From Rhizosaccharibacter radicis (GTDB lineage: Bacteria; Pseudomonadota; Alphaproteobacteria; Acetobacterales; Acetobacteraceae), in NCBI GenBank assembly GCA_024508355.1, contig JAMZEJ010000004.1, positions 248,001 through 312,000 on the forward strand: 64,000 bases of DNA. Direction: 5' to 3'. The notes beneath the pieces were generated by a model, which saw nothing but the letters and a program-made list of their open reading frames with translations, made no database searches and was not told the DNA's origin. Shown piece by piece: positions 46,813 to 55,790 of the stretch (position 1 is its first letter; each line of letters starts with the position of its first letter). Position numbers and translations under genes: made by a program.

Positions 46813-47118
46813 ATGCGCGCCAGGATCTACCAGCAGCCCAAGAGCTCGATGCAGTCCGGGCAGTCCAACACCCACGACTGGGTGCTGGAGTACGGTCAGA
46901 CGCAGGCCCGCCAGCAGGACCCGCTGATGGGCTGGTTCGGCAGCGGCGACACCTCGTCGCAGGTGCGCCTGCGCTTCCCCACCCGTGACGAGGCCGTGGC
47001 GTACGCCGAACGGAACGCCATCGCGTTCGATGTGGAGCTGCCCGCGGCGCGGGTCCGCAAGCCCAAGGCCTATGCCGATAATTTTCGCGCGGACCGGTTG
47101 CAGAACTGGACGCACTAG
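46813..47118 (+). CDS. ETC complex I subunit, NDUFS4-like
   Basis: The 101-residue protein matches the alphaproteobacterial and mitochondrial 18-kDa accessory subunit of NADH dehydrogenase (PF04800): RIYQQPKSSMQSG, WVLEYG, DPLMGWFGSGDT, VRLRFPTRDEAVAYAERN and PKAYADNFRADRLQNWTH. It stabilises the peripheral arm of complex I. It is encoded away from the nuo operon, as is usual in these bacteria, and sits between tRNA-Pro and tRNA-Arg. Confidence 0.95.
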   Translation: MRARIYQQPKSSMQSGQSNTHDWVLEYGQTQARQQDPLMGWFGSGDTSSQVRLRFPTRDEAVAYAERNAIAFDVELPAARVRKPKAYADNFRADRLQNWTH

Positions 47119-47145
47119 CCGGTCCGGAGCATCCGGCCCGTCGGA

Positions 47146-47222
47146 GCGCCCTTAGCTCAGTTGGATAGAGCAACAGCCTTCTAAGCTGTGGGTCGCTGGT
47201 TCGAATCCAGCAGGGCGCGCCA
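47146..47222 (+). tRNA. tRNA-Arg (anticodon TCT)
   Basis: A 77-base cloverleaf with encoded CCA. Acceptor GCGCCCT/AGGGCGC, anticodon stem ACAGC/GCTGT around loop CTTCTAA (TCT), T-arm GCTGG-TTCGAAT-CCAGC. The 3' side is followed by a gene-free, partly AT-richer stretch. Confidence 0.98.
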
Positions 47223-47590
47223 CCTAACCCACTGACATTGCAGCATAAACACCGGCAAAAGTTCATCGGTTCTGCAAGTCAACAACCTCTGTGTGCCGTC
47301 AGTGTGCCGTGCGCCGCTTCGCGGTCTGCGCCAGCCAGCGTCATCGAACGCTTGATAGGGTGAGGCGCGACGTATCGCTTCCACGGCCCGGAAGCGGCTG
47401 ATCACCGGGTCCGCGCGGGCGGATCATACGGATGCCGGGGATGCGCCCGAAACGTTCGATGCCCCGGCCGCCGATCTCGTCGCGGCGAGGCACGACGTCG
47501 CCTTCCGGCCGATGCCGCCAGCAGCCGCCTGTCGTTGCCCAGGCAGATCCTCACGACACGGAAAGGCCGCCTGAGCGCCTCTGAACAGGG
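47223..47590. other. Gene-free tRNA-Arg 3' flank, possible relic of an integrated element
   Basis: These 368 bases lie between the tRNA-Arg 3' end and the glycosyltransferase. The first 90 bases are markedly less GC-rich than the rest of the window and contain a direct repeat GTGTGCCGT-CA-GTGTGCCGT (47291-47310). No intact frame is seen. tRNA-Arg genes are common phage and island attachment sites, so a decayed integration remnant is possible, but I found neither an integrase nor a second copy of the tRNA end. Confidence 0.4.
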
Positions 47591-48514
47591 TCAGAGCGGA
47601 CGGCCCTCGCCGTAGCCATGCCGCAGGTAATGATGCAGCGGCGTGAGTTCGTAGCCCACGACGTCCGGAGATCGGCTGAGGTAGGTGGGCGCGTCCCAGC
47701 TGCGGATGCGGCCGAACACCTGAAGCAGGTTCGCCTTGCCGCCGGGAGGCACGAAAACCTGGACCTCATCGTCGTAGCGGTGGCGGAACCGCTCCCGGGA
47801 CATGGTCAGCAGCTCGATCAAATGCTGACCCGGCGCGTCGCCTCGCCCGGCATAGTTGGCGAGGGCGCGGCTGTCGCTGAGGTCCACCCGCCCTTCCATC
47901 TTCACCCTGGCCCGTTGCTGGGTCCGGTCGAAGTCGTGGTTGTGCCAGTGCAGATAGGTGAGCCGGGTGGTGAGATGCCCCGGCTGCAGCCGCGACTGCG
48001 GATCGTGGTAGCCATTGTCGATGGTGTCGAGCGACCGCGCGGGCAGGAAGCCCTTGTGGAAGGCCCGATCGGGGGCGAACCAGCCGGGGCGCTCGGGCAC
48101 GTTCAACAGCGACATGTCGATGCGGAGCGCACAGCGGAACGATCGCAGCCGGTCGAACTCGCGATGGATCGCCGCGTGGTCCGTGGTAAGGCCGGCGGGT
48201 TCGAACACCGCCAGGATCTCGTCACAATCCACAGGTAGGGCGAAGTCGTACGGGGCGCTGTTGTCCCAATGCTGGATGATGTTGGCGACATGACCGCCCT
48301 TGTGCTCGAAATCATGCCGGCTGCTGAGGTCCCAGTAGATCCGGCTTCCTCGACGTTCCGCCTCGGCCAGCAACTGGCGTGTCAAATGGTCGACCGACCC
48401 GTTGTCGATGATGGAAAGGTTGGGATAGCCGAACAGGCCGCCGTAATGAGCCAGCCAGCGCGCGAGGCTGTCCCCTTCGTCGCGCTGCATCATCACGACC
48501 CTGACGTTCGCCAT
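47591..48514 (-). CDS. Glycosyltransferase family 2-like (PF13704-type)
   Basis: The 307-residue protein starts at ATG 48514; an upstream ATG at 48562 would add residues without family resemblance. VRVVMMQRDEGDSLARWLAHY with LSIIDNGSVDHLT is the nucleotide-binding start of the Glyco_tranf_2_4 group, and VDCDEILAVFEP supplies the D-x-D-E metal site. The last residues, LHHYLRHGYGEGRPL, are the HYL-x-HG element also found in the glycosyltransferase at the left end of the window. It probably adds a sugar in surface polysaccharide synthesis. It is divergent from cysD. Confidence 0.8.
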   Translation of the reverse strand: MANVRVVMMQRDEGDSLARWLAHYGGLFGYPNLSIIDNGSVDHLTRQLLAEAERRGSRIYWDLSSRHDFEHKGGHVANIIQHWDNSAPYDFALPVDCDEILAVFEPAGLTTDHAAIHREFDRLRSFRCALRIDMSLLNVPERPGWFAPDRAFHKGFLPARSLDTIDNGYHDPQSRLQPGHLTTRLTYLHWHNHDFDRTQQRARVKMEGRVDLSDSRALANYAGRGDAPGQHLIELLTMSRERFRHRYDDEVQVFVPPGGKANLLQVFGRIRSWDAPTYLSRSPDVVGYELTPLHHYLRHGYGEGRPL

Positions 48515-48577
48515 GGTTCTGCACGTTCCAGTGGCCGTTTTGCCGGCGTTTATCCCAGCCATCTGTCATAGCACACC

Positions 48578-48612
48578 GTGACAGCGTCGTGACAGGCTCG
48601 CGCTCGCGAGCC
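48578..48612. promoter_or_regulatory. Direct and inverted repeats in the cysD upstream region
   Basis: Two GTGACAG direct repeats with 11-base periodicity (48578-48584 and 48589-48595) run into a perfect 8-bp inverted repeat GGCTCGCG-CT-CGCGAGCC (48595-48612). The cluster sits between the glycosyltransferase start (48514) and the cysD start (48755), a suitable place for an operator controlling cysDNC. No specific regulator is recognised. Confidence 0.45.
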
Positions 48613-48754
48613 CGCTCGATGCGGCCAGCCCCACCGTTTCATGCCATCTAACGACTGGTGCAGTGCGGCATAAGCGGCCATGTGTTGTTCAGCAGGTCCC
48701 CTTGAATTGGACCGTCGCCTTCCTCCCCGCCCCACCCCCTCCGCAGCAGCTCCG

Positions 48755-49690
48755 ATGACCGACACCGCTTCACGACAAGCCGCGCTTTCGCCGTCACTCA
48801 CGCATCTTCAGCGGCTCGAGGCCGAGGCTATCCATGTCATGCGCGAGGTCGTGGCCGAGTTCGAGCGGCCGGTGATGCTGTATTCCGTCGGCAAGGACTC
48901 GGCGGTGATGCTGCATCTGGCGCGCAAGGCGTTCTTTCCCGGCCGGCCACCCTTCCCGCTGCTGCACGTGGACACGACCTGGAAGTTCCGGGACATGTAC
49001 GCCTTCCGCGACCGCATGGCGGTGGAAAGCGGCATGGAGCTGTTGATCCACCGCAATCCCGAGGCGCTCGCCCGGCGGATCAACCCGTTCGACCACGGCT
49101 CCTCGCTCCATACCGACCTTTGGAAGACGCAAGGATTGCGGCAGGCGCTCGACATGCATCGCTTCGATGCGGCGTTCGGCGGCGCGCGCCGGGACGAGGA
49201 GAAATCGCGGGCCAAGGAGCGCATCTTCTCGTTCCGGTCGGCGGGGCACCGCTGGGATCCGAAGAACCAGCGCCCGGAGCTCTGGAACCTCTACAACACC
49301 CGCCGGGCGCCCGGGGAAACCGTCCGGGTGTTTCCGATCTCCAACTGGACCGAGCTGGACGTGTGGCAATACATCCAGCTCGAAGCGATCCCGATCCCCT
49401 CCCTCTATCTCGCGGCGGAGCGTCCGGTCGTCAGCCGCGGCGGCACCCTGATCATGGTGGACGACGACCGCATGCCGCTGGCGCCCGGGGAAACCCCCGA
49501 GCTTCGCAGCGTCCGGTTCCGGACGCTCGGCTGCTATCCGCTGACGGGCGCCGTCGAAAGCCAGGCCGACACCCTCACGGCGGTGATCGGCGAGATGCTG
49601 CTCGCCCGCACGTCCGAACGGCAGGGGCGCATGATCGACCATGATCAGGCGGCATCCATGGAGAAGAAGAAGCAGGAAGGTTATTTCTGA
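48755..49690 (+). CDS. cysD: Sulfate adenylyltransferase small subunit CysD
   Basis: The 311-residue protein starts at ATG 48755. [20 protein letters not shown] and the PP-loop-like [15 protein letters not shown] are typical, followed by [20 protein letters not shown] and the C-terminal [21 protein letters not shown] characteristic of CysD. With CysN it makes APS from sulfate and ATP, driven by GTP hydrolysis. Its stop overlaps the cysNC start by one base, giving tight coupling. The Shine-Dalgarno sequence is weak. Confidence 0.97.
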   Translation: MTDTASRQAALSPSLTHLQRLEAEAIHVMREVVAEFERPVMLYSVGKDSAVMLHLARKAFFPGRPPFPLLHVDTTWKFRDMYAFRDRMAVESGMELLIHRNPEALARRINPFDHGSSLHTDLWKTQGLRQALDMHRFDAAFGGARRDEEKSRAKERIFSFRSAGHRWDPKNQRPELWNLYNTRRAPGETVRVFPISNWTELDVWQYIQLEAIPIPSLYLAAERPVVSRGGTLIMVDDDRMPLAPGETPELRSVRFRTLGCYPLTGAVESQADTLTAVIGEMLLARTSERQGRMIDHDQAASMEKKKQEGYF

Positions 49691-51696
49691 TGGCGGACGC
49701 GACCGACCTTCCGGGCGTCCCGGCGCTGGGCGACATCGACGCCTATCTGGAAGCCCATCGCCACAAGTCCCTGCTCCGCTTCATCACCTGCGGTTCCGTC
49801 GACGACGGCAAATCGACGCTGATCGGCCGGCTGCTGTTCGACAGCAAGATGATCTTCGAGGATCAGCTGGCGGCTCTCGCGTCCGACAGCCGCCGCCTCG
49901 GCACGCAGGGCCAGGAGATCGATTTCGCGCTGCTGGTCGACGGTCTCGCCGCCGAGCGCGAACAAGGCATCACCATCGACGTCGCCTACCGCTTCTTCAC
50001 CACGGAGAAGCGCAAGTTCATCGTCGCGGACACGCCGGGCCACGAACAATACACCCGCAACATGGTCACCGGCGCATCCACCGCCGATCTCGCCGTGCTG
50101 CTGGTGGACGCCCGCAAGGGAATCCTGACCCAGACCCGCCGCCACGCCTTCCTGGCCGGGCTGCTCGGCATCCGGCATCTGGTGCTGGCGGTGAACAAGA
50201 TGGATCTGGTCGACTGGGAACAGGACCGGTTCGACGCCATCGTCGCCGACTTCGCCGGCTTCGGCGCCCGGATCGGGCTGTCGGCCGCGATGGCGATCCC
50301 GATGTCGGGCCTCCGCGGCGACAACGTCACCCACCCGGGCGACGCGGCACCCTGGTATCGGGGCCCTACCCTTCTCGCGCATCTCGAAGAGGTCGCGATC
50401 GATCACTCCGGCATGGCCGAACGGCCGTTCCGGATGCCGGTGCAGTGGGTCAACCGTCCGGACCCGTCCTTCCGTGGCTTCAGCGGCCTGATATCCGCGG
50501 GTGCCGTGCGGCCCGGCGACACTATCCGCGCGCTTCCATCCGGACGCGATGCCATCGTGACCCGGATCGTCACCGCGGACGGCGATCTGCCCTCGGCACG
50601 CGCCGGGCAGTCGGTGACCCTCACGCTGGACCGGGAGATCGACATCTCCCGCGGCGACCTTCTGGCCGATCAGTCTCGGCCGGCGCCCGTCGCCGACCAG
50701 TTCGAGGCCACCATCGTCTGGATGGCGGACGAGCCGCTGCTGGTGAGCCGGTCGTACTGGCTCAAGCTCGGCACGAGGCTGGTGCCGGCCACGGTCACCG
50801 AGCTGCGGCACCAGATCAACGTCAACACGCTGGAACATCTGGCGGCCAAGACGCTCCAGCTCAACGCGATCGCCATCTGCAACGTGGCACTCGACCAGCC
50901 CGTGCCGTTCGACCCCTACGAGGAGAATCGGGACACCGGCGGCTTCATCCTGATCGACCGGCTGAGCAATGGGACCGTGGCAGCCGGCATGATCCGCTTC
51001 GCCCTCCGGCGCAGCGAGAACGTGCGCTGGCAGAGTCTCGACGTGGACAAGGCCGCCCGGGCCCTGATGAACAACCAGGTGCCCCGGGTGGCGTGGTTCA
51101 CCGGGTTTTCCGGCGCGGGAAAGTCCACCATCGCCAACCTGGTGGAGAAGCGCCTCCACTCGCTCGGCCGCCGGACCTACATCCTGGATGGCGACAACAT
51201 CCGGCACGGCCTGAACAAGGATCTCGGCTTCACCGCCGGCGACCGGGTGGAGAACATCCGCCGGGTCGCCGAGGTCGCGCGGCTGATGGTGGACGCCGGG
51301 CTGATCGTGCTGGTGAGCTTCATCTCGCCGTTCCGGGCCGAGCGGCGGCTGGCGCGGGAGCGCCTGGAACCCGGCGAGTTCGTCGAGGTGTTCGTGGACA
51401 CGCCGCTCGCGGATGCGGAAAAGCGGGACGTGAAGGGCCTCTACGCCAAGGCGCGTTCAGGCGCGCTGCGCAACTTCACCGGGATCGACAGCCCCTACGA
51501 ACGGCCGGAACATCCCGAGATCCACGTGGACACGACCCGCGAGGCTCCGGACGCCGCCGCCGAGCGGATCGTGGCGTGGTTGCTGGCCGACGCGCCCGCG
51601 GCAGCCGATGGGAACCGATCCCCCCGCTACACGTCGGAGACCGGACGGGATCCAACCGCTTCCGGGACGGATGAAGTCGAAGGGGACGCGCCTTGA
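49690..51696 (+). CDS. cysNC: Bifunctional sulfate adenylyltransferase GTPase subunit / APS kinase (CysN-CysC fusion)
   Basis: The 668-residue fusion carries a translational GTPase N-terminal half, with P-loop GSVDDGKST at 35-43, [11 protein letters not shown], and NKMDLVD; EF-Tu-like beta domains follow to about residue 445. The C-terminal APS kinase has its own P-loop GFSGAGKST at 472-480 and [16 protein letters not shown]. Together with CysD it activates sulfate to APS and phosphorylates it to PAPS (NodQ-like architecture). The last 25 residues after the kinase domain are a variable tail. Its TGA overlaps the TTG of a 30-codon membrane ORF. Confidence 0.97.
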   Translation: MADATDLPGVPALGDIDAYLEAHRHKSLLRFITCGSVDDGKSTLIGRLLFDSKMIFEDQLAALASDSRRLGTQGQEIDFALLVDGLAAEREQGITIDVAYRFFTTEKRKFIVADTPGHEQYTRNMVTGASTADLAVLLVDARKGILTQTRRHAFLAGLLGIRHLVLAVNKMDLVDWEQDRFDAIVADFAGFGARIGLSAAMAIPMSGLRGDNVTHPGDAAPWYRGPTLLAHLEEVAIDHSGMAERPFRMPVQWVNRPDPSFRGFSGLISAGAVRPGDTIRALPSGRDAIVTRIVTADGDLPSARAGQSVTLTLDREIDISRGDLLADQSRPAPVADQFEATIVWMADEPLLVSRSYWLKLGTRLVPATVTELRHQINVNTLEHLAAKTLQLNAIAICNVALDQPVPFDPYEENRDTGGFILIDRLSNGTVAAGMIRFALRRSENVRWQSLDVDKAARALMNNQVPRVAWFTGFSGAGKSTIANLVEKRLHSLGRRTYILDGDNIRHGLNKDLGFTAGDRVENIRRVAEVARLMVDAGLIVLVSFISPFRAERRLARERLEPGEFVEVFVDTPLADAEKRDVKGLYAKARSGALRNFTGIDSPYERPEHPEIHVDTTREAPDAAAERIVAWLLADAPAAADGNRSPRYTSETGRDPTASGTDEVEGDAP

Positions 51697-51785
51697 AGCC
51701 TATCGTTCTGGTCGGGCTCATCACCGGCGGCAGTTTCGTGTTCATCTACTTGATGAGCCTGGTGGCCGCCCACATCACGGGCTGA
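51693..51785 (+). CDS. 30-residue single-pass membrane small protein coupled to cysNC
   Basis: A short frame begins at TTG 51693, overlapping the cysNC stop (TTGA), with a good AAGGGGA site about 7 bases upstream inside the cysNC tail. It encodes Met-Lys-Pro, then one continuous hydrophobic helix with a Gly-Gly-Ser kink (residues about 4-28), and ends His-Ile-Thr-Gly. No charged residue other than Lys2 is present, giving an N-in topology by the positive-inside rule. I recognise no family. It could assist sulfate uptake or anchor the ATP sulfurylase, but that is speculation. Confidence 0.55.
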   Translation: MKPIVLVGLITGGSFVFIYLMSLVAAHITG

Positions 51786-51800
51786 AAACCGGCTCCGGCG

Positions 51801-51977
51801 TCAGCGGGGATCGCCGATGGGTCGTTCCTCGGCTTCCTCGCCGAACTCGGTCCGGCTGTCGGCCTCCACCACCACGTCCGGCTCCCGGCGGCGCAGCAGC
51901 CGCGGCAGGGCCGTGCTGGCCGCGATCAGGCATACCGCCAGCAGGATGACGAAGAAGGCGATGATCAGCATGGTCAT
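51801..51977 (-). CDS. 58-residue single-pass membrane small protein
   Basis: ATG 51977 is preceded by GAAAGG (about 9 bases). The product begins with a strong membrane helix (MTMLIIAFFVILLAVCLIAA, residues 1-20), then LPRLLRRRE as cytoplasmic anchor and an acidic tail (EFGEEAEERPIGDP). The layout resembles small accessory membrane proteins. It is convergent with the 30-residue ORF, 15 bases apart, with an inverted repeat GCTGA/TCAGC (51781-51805) over both stop codons. The family is unknown. Confidence 0.55.
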   Translation of the reverse strand: MTMLIIAFFVILLAVCLIAASTALPRLLRRREPDVVVEADSRTEFGEEAEERPIGDPR

Positions 51978-52057
51978 GCGCCGCGACCTTTCCAGAACAT
52001 GTCGAGGCGCCGCCGGACCGTTCCGGCGGCGCCGTCGCTTCTAGCGCCTGGACCGGA

Positions 52058-53992
52058 TCAAGGGTTGCTGGCGCTTTGCGGCAAGCCGGCCGGCTTCGTG
52101 TCGGCGGACCCCACGAACTTGTACACGACCGGGGTGCCGTTGCCGGTCGTGTAGTTCCAGTTCGGTCCCGGCGTGCGGTTGGTCACCACCCCGTTGTAAC
52201 CGGGGATGTTGCGGTGGAAGAGGTTCAGCGCCGGCAGATACCCCCCGCTCAGGGTCTGCGCCGTGCCCGCGAGATAGATCCAGTTGTTGAGGTTGCCGAC
52301 GCGGCCGTAGCGCTCCACGAGCAGGGCGCTGGCACCGGCCAGTTCCGGCGAGGACACGCTGGTGCCGATCAGCCCGTAGAAAGCGCCGTCGATCGCCACG
52401 ATGACGTAGGAACGGTCCGTGTTGCCGCTGCCGTTGAGCGGGTTGTTGCCGCCGTTGCAGGGCAGCACCGACAGGCCACCCGGACAGCCGCCGACCTGCA
52501 TGCCGATATCCGGGAGGGCGCGCATCTTGCCGGACCCGGTGTTGGTGGCGACCTGGTAGAGCGGCTTGCGGAAATAGCTGCTCACGCCGCCGCCGGCTCC
52601 CCACGAACCGCCCGACACGTTCGCCCCTAGGTCGTAGGGGTCGTAGGGTACCTCCGGATCGCTGAAGGCATTCTCGCTCACGTAGGTCGAGTCCAGCGAG
52701 CCCGCGATGTGCCTGGTCACCACGTTGGTGCCGCCGACGGCGGTGACGTTCGGATCGGCCGCCGGCACCGACACGCTGGGCACGAAGACGCCGGGCGCGC
52801 CGTTCACCACGTAGTTCGGCGTGGGGCATTCCAGGCCCGCCTCGTCGCCCGAGCTGGCGAGGAAGCTGATGCCCTGCGCGTTGCCCTGCTCGAACAGCTC
52901 GTGTTCGAGATCGAGGATGTAGGTGTAGTCCGTGCCCTGGTTGTAGGCGGCGGTGTAGGCCAGCTCGCAGCCGCCGAACGAGGAGCTGACGATGTCGGCC
53001 TCGTTGTCGTCCACGATCCGCATGTAGCCCGACATGATGTTGTCGTCGCTCAGGTCGGGGATGTCGTACAGGATCACGTGGGATCCGGGCGCGCCGGTCA
53101 GCGCTTCCTGCACGTCCAGGGCGGCTTCGTCCGCCGCGGGGCTGTCGGTGCCGGCGCCGCCGTTGACATAGACCCGCTTGAACAACTTCGGGTTCGCGGC
53201 CTGGCCGGAATTGGCCGTGAAGTGCTCGTGGTTGAAGACGAGGTCGACGTCGCTGTCGAGCACGTCGGCCGACATCAGGATGCCGATGGTGGTGCCGGTG
53301 CCGTCGAGCCGCTGCACCTTGCCCGACGCCGTGCGGACGAAGGACTGGTACGACGGGTACTGATAAGCCTGCTTGAGATCGCCGTACCAGTAGCCTCCCG
53401 TCGTCGACGTCCGATTGTCGGGGCCGATCTTCAACGGACCGTTCTGCACCCTCCTGGCGAAGGTGTGGGCCTCGCGGACCGAGCGGGCGAAGTTCAGGAC
53501 GACGCCGCCGGCCTCCGATACCGCCTTCGGCAGCACCGGAGTGCTGGTCGCGGCGAGGTGCGCGCGGCCGCTGGGCAGCCGAGCCAACGCGAGGCTGGTG
53601 GACAGCGTGCGGCCCACTGATCCCGCGCTTCCCGTGACGTGCAGGCTGCGCACACCTTCCTCGACCGTGAGTCCCTTGGCCCTCAGCGCATCGGCGGCGC
53701 CATGCAGGGCGGCGGCGTCCGGGCCGAAACGCTGGGCGAACTGCTGCGGCGTCAGCCAGCGGTGATAGGACGGCGAGGCCGGATCGTGCAGCGCGGTGAC
53801 CAGCGCATCGAGGCCGGCTTTGTCGCGCAGGGGCAGCACGACGTCGAACGATACCCCCTGGGCGTCGGCGAGCGCCGCGCCCGTCGCGAGGGGCACGGCG
53901 TGAGCGGTTCCGGCGGCGGCTCCCAAAGTGGCGAGCCCGGCGAGCAAACGGAACAGCGGCTTTCGCCGGCGCTTCTTGACGGCATCAGACAT
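52058..53992 (-). CDS. Secreted sedolisin-type serine-carboxyl peptidase (S53) with prodomain
   Basis: The 644-residue preproprotein has a Sec signal peptide (basic KKRRRK, then LLAGLATLGAAAGTAHA to about residue 32) and a pro-kumamolisin activation domain (about 35-185, with YHRWLTPQQFAQRFGP). The catalytic domain has Glu and Asp in DEAALDVQEAL, the oxyanion Asp in ASSGDEAG, and the nucleophile Ser in GTSVSSPELAG. S53 enzymes are acid-active secreted endopeptidases. This fits an acid-tolerant organism. The promoter probably lies in the AT-richer patch around 54068-54100. Confidence 0.92.
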   Translation of the reverse strand: MSDAVKKRRRKPLFRLLAGLATLGAAAGTAHAVPLATGAALADAQGVSFDVVLPLRDKAGLDALVTALHDPASPSYHRWLTPQQFAQRFGPDAAALHGAADALRAKGLTVEEGVRSLHVTGSAGSVGRTLSTSLALARLPSGRAHLAATSTPVLPKAVSEAGGVVLNFARSVREAHTFARRVQNGPLKIGPDNRTSTTGGYWYGDLKQAYQYPSYQSFVRTASGKVQRLDGTGTTIGILMSADVLDSDVDLVFNHEHFTANSGQAANPKLFKRVYVNGGAGTDSPAADEAALDVQEALTGAPGSHVILYDIPDLSDDNIMSGYMRIVDDNEADIVSSSFGGCELAYTAAYNQGTDYTYILDLEHELFEQGNAQGISFLASSGDEAGLECPTPNYVVNGAPGVFVPSVSVPAADPNVTAVGGTNVVTRHIAGSLDSTYVSENAFSDPEVPYDPYDLGANVSGGSWGAGGGVSSYFRKPLYQVATNTGSGKMRALPDIGMQVGGCPGGLSVLPCNGGNNPLNGSGNTDRSYVIVAIDGAFYGLIGTSVSSPELAGASALLVERYGRVGNLNNWIYLAGTAQTLSGGYLPALNLFHRNIPGYNGVVTNRTPGPNWNYTTGNGTPVVYKFVGSADTKPAGLPQSASNP

Positions 53993-54156
53993 GGACTGGC
54001 GTCTCCCTGGCGGCGGGCGACCATCGATGGCGCCGATCGCCGGAAACGATCATGACGCCTGGACAGGTTGTTGCAACGGTTTGTTAATAATTCCGGCGGA
54101 CGACCGGACCGTGTGAGCGTCTGGCTCGGGAAACGCGGCGCCCCTATACCGGCGGG

Positions 54157-54408
54157 ATGCGCGGCGCCACGACGGACATCAGCGCGGGAACCGCCCGGGC
54201 GCGGCTGCTCGCCGATCAGCAGCAACGACGGGACGAGACCCTGCGCGGACGGTTGGCGATCTGGTCGCGGCGGCTGGAAGAAGCCGGACCGAACGCACTC
54301 CTTCCGCTGCTGCACCAGCATCTTGGACAAGAGCCGCGACTGTCGCCGCTGGTGGAGGCGTTGCGGGCGATCATCGCTCGCCAGCGGGGCACTCCTCCGG
54401 TGATCTAG
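54157..54408 (+). CDS. Small hypothetical helical protein
   Basis: An 83-residue frame rich in Arg, Glu, Leu and Gln, with amphipathic helices (RLAIWSRRLEEAGPNALLPL and LSPLVEALRAIIARQRG). The composition differs from antisense artefacts, and the AT-rich patch at 54068-54100 (TAATAA) could be its promoter. The Shine-Dalgarno sequence is poor. I do not recognise a family. It is convergent with the LRR-kinase gene (40 bases apart). Confidence 0.4.
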   Translation: MRGATTDISAGTARARLLADQQQRRDETLRGRLAIWSRRLEEAGPNALLPLLHQHLGQEPRLSPLVEALRAIIARQRGTPPVI

Positions 54409-54448
54409 AGCCGGTGCGGCCGGTATGCACCCGGCCCCACCGTGACGA

Positions 54449-55759
54449 TCAGAAGAGGTTGGCCACCCCTCGCGCGATCTCCGCCATCGACGGACGGTGC
54501 AGCACCCTGGCCTGCTGCGCCGCCTCGCAGAGCTCGCGCAGCCGGGCCGGCAACGGGTCGGAACAGCGGACCAGCAACTCCTCGACCAGCACGCCCCAGG
54601 CGCGCACATCGAGCCGGCAAAGCGCGCCGTCGCCCGGACCGCCGAACAGGAAAGACGCGGCCCCCAGGTCGCTGAGACGCGCCATCGAACCGGGGCCGGC
54701 CCAGAGCAGGTTGTGACCGTACAGGTCGCCATGGACGATGCCACGAGCATGGAGATGGTCCGCCGCCAGGGCGGCGTCGTGGGCGAGTCGCAGCACATCC
54801 GCACCGGCGAAGCGGCGATCGTCCGGATAGGTGTCGCGGCTGCAGCTTTCCGCGTCGGGCGGGTCGGCGACGGCCGCCGTGCCGGCCGGAAGCAGTGGCA
54901 TCAGCAGCCCGCCCCGACCGTCCGAATGCGCCACCAGACGGCCGATGGCGCCCACGAGGTTGGGATGATCGCCCGCCGCCAGGCACGCGGCCTGTTCATG
55001 ATCCGGCAGCCCGTCGCTGGTCAGGGCGCCCTTGAACAATTTGAGCGCCATCGGCCGCCCGTCCGGAGCCGCCTCGACGGCATGAACGGTGCCGGATGCC
55101 CCCTGCCCCAGCACCGCGCCCAGACGAAGCTCATCCCACCGGTAGGCTCGTACCTCCGGTGCCGTGGGCGGAGCGCCGAAGCCGTTGCCGCTCCAGGCCA
55201 GCCAGGCAAGGCATGGCATCTGCGCCAGCCAGGGCGGCAGGCCGGCCAGGCGGTTGGCGGAAAGCCGCAGCAGTTCCAGTCCGGTGCAGTTCTGGAGCTC
55301 GTCCGGCAGGCGGACCAGCTGGTTGCCGGCGAGCATCAGCTTGCGCAGCCGCGTCATCTCGCCGATCCGCGGCGGGAGCGCCCGGAGGCGGTTGCCGGTG
55401 AGGGTGAGCCATCTCAGCCCCGGCGGCAGCGCCTCGCCGGGCACCTCCTCGATGGCGGCGTCGCGACAGCCGATCTGCGTCAGCGCGACGCATGCCCCGA
55501 GCACCGGCGGCAGGAGGCGAAACCGGTTGCCGGAACAGAACAGGATGCGGAGCCCGCGCAGGCGGGAGAACGCGGATGGAAGGTCCGTGAGGCGGTTGCC
55601 GCCGAGATCGAGGCTTTCCAGGGTATCGCCCAGCTCGAAAAGCTCGGGCGGAAGGGATTCGAGCGACGCCTGCAAGGAAAGGTGCCGGGCGTCCGCGAGG
55701 ACGCCCCGCCCGAAATCCCGCCGGAAGCGTTCGACATCATCGTAACGATGGCGGGTCAT
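54449..55759 (-). CDS. Leucine-rich-repeat serine/threonine protein kinase
   Basis: A 436-residue protein from ATG 55759. Residues about 25-193 contain six or seven LRRs of the L-x-x-L-x-L-x-x-N-x-L type (LESLDLGGNRLTDLPSAF; LRKLMLAGNQLVRLPDEL). Residues about 208-436 are a protein kinase: Gly-rich GQGASG (218-223), VAIK-type lysine K240 (MALKLFKG), catalytic HGDLYGHN (343-350, HRD replaced by HGD) and DLG (364-366) for DFG. These variants keep the catalytic and metal Asp, so activity is plausible. No membrane segment or signal is seen. It follows the diguanylate cyclase gene by 31 bases on the same strand. A signalling role is inferred; the ligand is unknown. Confidence 0.82.
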   Translation of the reverse strand: MTRHRYDDVERFRRDFGRGVLADARHLSLQASLESLPPELFELGDTLESLDLGGNRLTDLPSAFSRLRGLRILFCSGNRFRLLPPVLGACVALTQIGCRDAAIEEVPGEALPPGLRWLTLTGNRLRALPPRIGEMTRLRKLMLAGNQLVRLPDELQNCTGLELLRLSANRLAGLPPWLAQMPCLAWLAWSGNGFGAPPTAPEVRAYRWDELRLGAVLGQGASGTVHAVEAAPDGRPMALKLFKGALTSDGLPDHEQAACLAAGDHPNLVGAIGRLVAHSDGRGGLLMPLLPAGTAAVADPPDAESCSRDTYPDDRRFAGADVLRLAHDAALAADHLHARGIVHGDLYGHNLLWAGPGSMARLSDLGAASFLFGGPGDGALCRLDVRAWGVLVEELLVRCSDPLPARLRELCEAAQQARVLHRPSMAEIARGVANLF

Positions 55760-55790
55760 CGTCGCGACCCGAGCCTTCCCGGCGCCGTTC

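Noticed and set aside
47181-47405. Minus-strand frame ending in LDSNQRPTA
   Set aside because: Produced by reading the tRNA-Arg gene antisense, a common false ORF.
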